Assembly (NCBI GenBank): GCA_025351985.1
Contig: JANXUW010000208.1
Coordinates: forward strand, 1-8,145
DNA length: 8,145 nucleotides
Origin: Pseudolysobacter sp.
Lineage (GTDB): Bacteria; Pseudomonadota; Gammaproteobacteria; Xanthomonadales; Rhodanobacteraceae
Reading direction: 5' to 3'
The translations under genes were made by a program, and so were the position numbers. The first letter of the stretch is position 1, and every line of letters begins with the position of its first letter. Below the pieces are notes generated by a model that was given only the letters and a program-made list of their open reading frames with translations, was not told the origin of the DNA and ran no database searches. Shown here in pieces: positions 5,327-8,145 of the stretch.

Positions 5327-5872
5327 ATGAATCCAACACCTTCGCAATTATTTGTAAGCGTGCCCGAGCGCAATACTGCCGATGTTCTGCTGCGCACAAC
5401 GCAACAGCACCATGTCTCGCTGAGCGTGATGGCGGATACCAAGGCCAACATCATCATTACGGTATCCTCGATCGTGCTGACCCTGAGCATGGGACGCTTG
5501 AATCAGCCGGAGCTGCGTCTCAGTGTGCTGACGCTGACCGGCTTCACCCTGCTGGCATTGCTGTTGGCGATCCTCGCGGTGTTGCCGAAGTATCGGCCGC
5601 TAAAGCTCAAGCAAGCCGAATTGCCGCCGTATTTCAATCTGCTGTTCTTCGGCCATTTTGCCGAGCTTTCGCGCGAACGTTTTCTCACCGAGATGGCGCG
5701 CACGTTGCAAGCTGATGGCTCGGTGTACGCGGCGATGGCCGGCGATATCTACAGCATCGGCAGCTATCTCGCGCGGCACAAATATCGCTATCTGCGCTTC
5801 AGCTATTTGAGTTTTCTCAGCGGATTTCTGTTGGCGTTTCTGGAGCAACTTTGGCTGTTGCTGCGGTACTGA
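5327..5872 (+). CDS. Pycsar-effector-like membrane protein (PycTM/DUF5706 family)
   Basis: This 181-residue protein carries the signature of the PycTM family: an amphipathic N-terminal helix followed by SLSVMADTKANIIITVSSIV (Met35-Ala36-Asp37, Lys39-Ala40-Asn41), running into a first membrane segment (about 41-56). A second segment spans about 64-86 and a third about 158-179. Between them a soluble stretch includes YFNLLFFGHFAELS and, later, GDIYSIGSYLARHKYRYL. In Pycsar anti-phage systems, proteins of this type sense cUMP or cCMP made by a uridylate or cytidylate cyclase and damage the inner membrane. No cyclase gene is in this window, so here only family membership can be supported. AGGAT (5314-5318) lies eight bases before the ATG. 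It is divergent from the hydrolase gene and ends just before a strong hairpin. Confidence 0.75.
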   Translation: MNPTPSQLFVSVPERNTADVLLRTTQQHHVSLSVMADTKANIIITVSSIVLTLSMGRLNQPELRLSVLTLTGFTLLALLLAILAVLPKYRPLKLKQAELPPYFNLLFFGHFAELSRERFLTEMARTLQADGSVYAAMAGDIYSIGSYLARHKYRYLRFSYLSFLSGFLLAFLEQLWLLLRY

Positions 5873-6072
5873 TCGGTGAATGGATATGCGCTGCAGAAGT
5901 TATGCAGCGCATTGATCCAGCATCGGCGCATGGGCAACAGACCGCGCAGGTTTTGATCGAACGGCTCAAGCCGCAGCCGGAATGCGCATGGATTCCGAGC
6001 AAATATCGATCAATCGGTTTCAGTGTTAGTGTTGCTCGGCTGGCTTGCTTGGCTGTTCTGCAGGTTTGCTGA
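5851..6072 (+). CDS. Doubtful small reading frame overlapping the PycTM-like gene end
   Basis: A 73-codon frame starts at TTG 5851, with TGGAG (5841-5845) five bases upstream, overlapping the last 22 bases of the PycTM-like gene in another frame. A hydrophobic start (LAVAAVLIGEWICAAE) is followed by a plausible soluble stretch, RIDPASAHGQQTAQVLIERL then WIPSKYRSIG, whose third codon positions are mostly G or C like real genes nearby. Against it: the last 16 codons lie antisense to the end of the propeller gene and look random, and a strong hairpin sits inside it. It could be a translation-coupled small protein, a gene remnant or chance. I do not recognise it. Confidence 0.22.
   Translation: MAVAAVLIGEWICAAEVMQRIDPASAHGQQTAQVLIERLKPQPECAWIPSKYRSIGFSVSVARLACLAVLQVC
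5886..5912. repeat. Perfect 10-bp hairpin after the PycTM-like gene
   Basis: ATGCGCTGCA (5886-5895) and TGCAGCGCAT (5903-5912) are exact inverted copies around a seven-base loop. The structure lies 13 bases after the stop codon of the PycTM-like gene and faces the end of the convergent propeller gene. No T-run follows on the plus strand, so it is a terminator-like or message-protecting hairpin, not a standard intrinsic terminator. Confidence 0.6.
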
Positions 6073-7537
6073 GGCCCGGCTTGGCCGGTGCCTTGAGAAA
6101 TTTGCTGGCTTCCGCCGGCGGTGCCACCGGGATGGCATTCAGATCGGCGCCGACACCGCTTTGACCCCAGGCGAAACGCAGATCGCTTTTGAAAACATGC
6201 ACCGGTTGCAGTTTTGTCGCGTCCAGCGGCAGGCCGTATTGGTCGTACTGACTTTTCTGGCTGTTGGCGATGAAGAACAGATGATCGTCCACGATCGCGC
6301 CGTAGGTGGGTGCGGTAAAAGCAGGCTGTGTGGCATCCAGCGGCAACGCGCCGGTGATTTCGCGACCATCGGGCGAAAGCTTCAGGCGCATCACGCGCGC
6401 GGGCGACATGCCGTTGGAAATCATGACGAGATTGCCGTCGTAGTAGTACAAACCGTCAATGCCGCCAAGGGCGAGCTTCTCGGCGTTGTGTTTGACCTCG
6501 AAGCCGCTGGCCTTGGCCAGGTCGATGCCAAAAATCCCCAATGAATAGTCGGCGAAGTAGAGAATTTTTCCGTCCGGCGACAGGGCCATTCCGCGCACGC
6601 TTTCGAGTTTCGGATTGCGCATGATCAGCTTGAGGCCGGCGGCGTCGAGCTTGTAGATTTCGTTGGCCACGCCATCGGCGGCGAATACCTGACCATCCTT
6701 GCCGACCACCAAGGTCGAGAGAATATGCCGACCTTCGCCGGGTACCGGATATTTGCCCAGCAATTTGCCGGTGGAAAGCTGGAATTTGAACACAGCCGCC
6801 TTGCCGGCATCTTCGGGCTTATAGTTCTTGAACTGCACCACGCTTGAGCTTGTGACATACAGCGCATCGTGAGCGCTGTCGACGCCGAGGTCGTAGACGC
6901 CCCACAAACCGTTGCTGGCATCGGGAGTTATGAACGGCGTGAGTTTGCCGTCCATCGTCGCCAGCGAGATCACACCTTCACGCATGCTGCCGGCTAGAAA
7001 TTGCTTGCGCTTGGGATCGTAGGCCAGGCTTTCGATGAGGCTGTCCCTGGCATCGATGTCGAAGGCGCGTTTGCCTTCGCCGAACGGTTTCAGATTGGCT
7101 TTGAGGTTCGCGACGATGTAGTCCCAGACCTTGGTGCCGCGGATTTTGTCGAAGCGCTTGTCGTCGGTCAGATCGTAACCGTAACCTTGCGACTGCATGC
7201 GCACCAGCAAATCGTAAGCGCCGGACTTGTTGTCGACTTGCGCATAAGTAATCGCCAGCTGCATTTTCAGCGTGCCGCTGTTCGGCGACAACTCGATCAG
7301 GCGTTGCAAAGTCCAGATGAAACGCTGGTAATCGCCATTGTCGTTGTAGAACTGCGCCAGCTGGTTGAGTCCTGCCGGCAGGTTGCCGCTCTTGATCTGC
7401 TGTTCGGTCATGGCCGAAGGATCGGAGGGGTAGCTCGGCGGCGCAGATGCTGCGGGATTTTTCTTGTCCTGCGCGTGCGCGGGATTCAGCGCGAATGCCA
7501 GCAACAATGCCGCGAATAAAGTAGGTAGTGCTTTCAT
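6026..7537 (-). CDS. Secreted TPR-like plus beta-propeller (SMP-30/NHL-like) protein of unknown function
   Basis: This 503-residue protein starts at ATG 7537, which has AAGG seven bases upstream and exposes a clean signal peptide (Lys2, hydrophobic core, cleavage after AHA22). A Pro/Ser-rich linker (26-42) leads to helices resembling one to two TPR units (about 52-115: LNQLAQFYNDNGDYQRF, then TLKMQLAITYAQV). Residues about 160-460 have the repeated strand pattern of a six-bladed propeller, with blades such as SLAYDPKRKQFLAGS, LGVDSAHDALYVTS, VVGKDGQVFAADGVANEIYKLD, MALSPDGKILYFADY and GIDGLYYYDGNLVMIS. These resemble SMP-30/gluconolactonase or NHL propellers, but no catalytic metal site can be assigned confidently. 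The C-terminus is a low-complexity Pro/Ala/Lys tail with two KPAEQ copies. It is probably periplasmic and may bind a ligand or partner. It is divergent from the Nudix gene. Confidence 0.8.
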   Translation of the reverse strand: MKALPTLFAALLLAFALNPAHAQDKKNPAASAPPSYPSDPSAMTEQQIKSGNLPAGLNQLAQFYNDNGDYQRFIWTLQRLIELSPNSGTLKMQLAITYAQVDNKSGAYDLLVRMQSQGYGYDLTDDKRFDKIRGTKVWDYIVANLKANLKPFGEGKRAFDIDARDSLIESLAYDPKRKQFLAGSMREGVISLATMDGKLTPFITPDASNGLWGVYDLGVDSAHDALYVTSSSVVQFKNYKPEDAGKAAVFKFQLSTGKLLGKYPVPGEGRHILSTLVVGKDGQVFAADGVANEIYKLDAAGLKLIMRNPKLESVRGMALSPDGKILYFADYSLGIFGIDLAKASGFEVKHNAEKLALGGIDGLYYYDGNLVMISNGMSPARVMRLKLSPDGREITGALPLDATQPAFTAPTYGAIVDDHLFFIANSQKSQYDQYGLPLDATKLQPVHVFKSDLRFAWGQSGVGADLNAIPVAPPAEASKFLKAPAKPGLSKPAEQPSKPAEQH

Positions 7538-7635
7538 CGGAAAACCTTGATCATGGAAGTAGACCGCGTTACGACCACGCGGCAAGATATAAGTTTCGCC
7601 ACCAGACTGGCTGGTGGCCACGGGAACCGCGCACA
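7538..7635. promoter_or_regulatory. Divergent control region with hairpin before the Nudix gene
   Basis: This 98-bp gap separates two divergent start codons. TATAAG (7588-7593) is a fair plus-strand -10 with no good -35. A perfect eight-base hairpin (GCCACCAG 7598-7605, CTGGTGGC 7611-7618, five-base loop) ends just before the GGGAA ribosome site (7622-7626). If that -10 is used, the hairpin would form the 5' end of the Nudix message. A second inverted repeat, CCGCG (7564-7568)/CGCGG (7578-7582), could be an operator for either gene. Confidence 0.4.
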
Positions 7636-8145
7636 ATGACCGAAACAGAAACGCTTTTCAACGGAAAATATCTGCGCCTCAAGCGAAAAGGCACGTGGGA
7701 ATACGTCGAACGCACCAATCCCGGCGGGGCGGTCATCATTATCGCACTGACGCCTGAAGACAAGCTGTTGTTTGTCGAGCAGTTTCGCATGGCGATAGCC
7801 TGCAAGACGATCGAGATGCCGGCCGGGCTGGTGGGCGACATCGCCGATCAGCAAAACGAAAACCTGCTCGAAGCCGCGCGGCGCGAGCTGCTCGAAGAAA
7901 CCGGCTACGCGGCGACGCGCGTCGAATATCTCATGGCCGGACCATCGTCCTCGGGCATGAGCACCGAGGTGATCGCGTTCGTGCGCGCTTACGATCTCAC
8001 CCGTGTGCATGCGGGTGGCGGCGACGAAACCGAAAACATCGTCGTGCATGAAGTGCCACGCAGCGACGCACCGCACTGGCTCTGGCAGAAGATGCAGCAG
8101 GGTTATTCGATCGATCCGAAACTTTATGCGGGCTTGTACTTTCTC
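7636..8145 (+). CDS. Nudix hydrolase, ADP-ribose pyrophosphatase-like (partial, C-terminus off the window)
   Basis: From ATG 7636 an open frame of 170 codons runs to the right edge without a stop. GGGAA (7622-7626) lies nine bases upstream. The protein resembles ADP-ribose or nucleoside-diphosphate-sugar pyrophosphatases, which cleave nucleoside diphosphate-X compounds to a nucleoside monophosphate and a phosphorylated X. Features are the strand GGAVIIIAL (30-38), LLFVEQFR (44-51) as in the NudF/ADP-ribose group, IEMPAGLVGD (59-68) and the metal-binding end of the Nudix box, RELLEETGY (Arg83, Glu84, Glu87, Glu88). The box is stretched: the PAG glycine (Gly64) is ten residues from Glu75, against five in the usual pattern, suggesting a loop insertion. 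The later GPSSSGMSTE is also family-like. The exact substrate cannot be told from this part. Confidence 0.88.
   Translation, partial: MTETETLFNGKYLRLKRKGTWEYVERTNPGGAVIIIALTPEDKLLFVEQFRMAIACKTIEMPAGLVGDIADQQNENLLEAARRELLEETGYAATRVEYLMAGPSSSGMSTEVIAFVRAYDLTRVHAGGGDETENIVVHEVPRSDAPHWLWQKMQQGYSIDPKLYAGLYFL

Noticed and set aside
4608..5490. Long frames of 212 codons (plus) and 262 codons (minus) over the hydrolase gene
   Set aside because: Both are out-of-frame readings of the hydrolase, which has a complete catalytic triad and lipobox in its own frame.
5000..6100. A complete Pycsar operon (cyclase plus effector)
   Set aside because: No frame near the PycTM-like gene shows class III nucleotide cyclase motifs; flanking genes are an esterase and a propeller protein.
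7534..8076. 180-codon minus-strand frame opposite the Nudix gene
   Set aside because: Antisense to a frame with a clear Nudix box; no features of its own.

Overview
The window is moderately GC-rich and gene-dense. The OxyR, M23 peptidase, esterase and Pycsar-effector-like proteins look gammaproteobacterial, most like the Lysobacterales/Xanthomonadales (Rhodanobacteraceae-type). That placement comes from protein style only; no rRNA or other taxonomic marker is present. I see no tRNA, rRNA, CRISPR array, transposase or integrase.

Layout. (1) Positions 1-305, minus strand: the N-terminal part of an unrecognised lipoprotein that runs off the left edge, with codon use less GC-biased than its neighbours. 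(2) 538-1812, plus: a secreted M23 zinc metallopeptidase with a C-terminal beta-type extension. (3) 1839-4295: a peroxide-defence locus, with oxyR (minus) divergent from ahpC and ahpD (plus). The 183-bp oxyR-ahpC gap carries an OxyR-type operator with elements at 11-bp spacing. The 225-bp ahpC-ahpD gap folds into three consecutive hairpins, the last followed by a T-rich tract like a Rho-independent terminator. (4) 4356-5297, minus: a lipoprotein alpha/beta hydrolase. It is divergent, with only 29 bp between start codons, from (5) 5327-5872, plus: a three-helix membrane protein of the PycTM (DUF5706) type found in Pycsar anti-phage effectors, with no cyclase gene nearby. (6) 5873-6025: a short gap with a perfect 10-bp hairpin and a doubtful small reading frame. 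(7) 6026-7537, minus: a secreted TPR-like plus beta-propeller protein. (8) 7636-8145, plus: the N-terminal 170 codons of a Nudix hydrolase that runs off the right edge.

How the genes work together. The clearest functional unit is oxyR/ahpC/ahpD: OxyR senses peroxide and activates ahpC, AhpC reduces peroxides, and AhpD is the expected reductant of AhpC in place of AhpF. This gene order is best known from actinobacteria. The remaining genes are mostly single transcription units, several encoding envelope proteins (two lipoproteins, one secreted peptidase, one secreted propeller protein, one inner-membrane protein). The best candidates for something new are the structured ahpC-ahpD spacer and the orphan PycTM protein.
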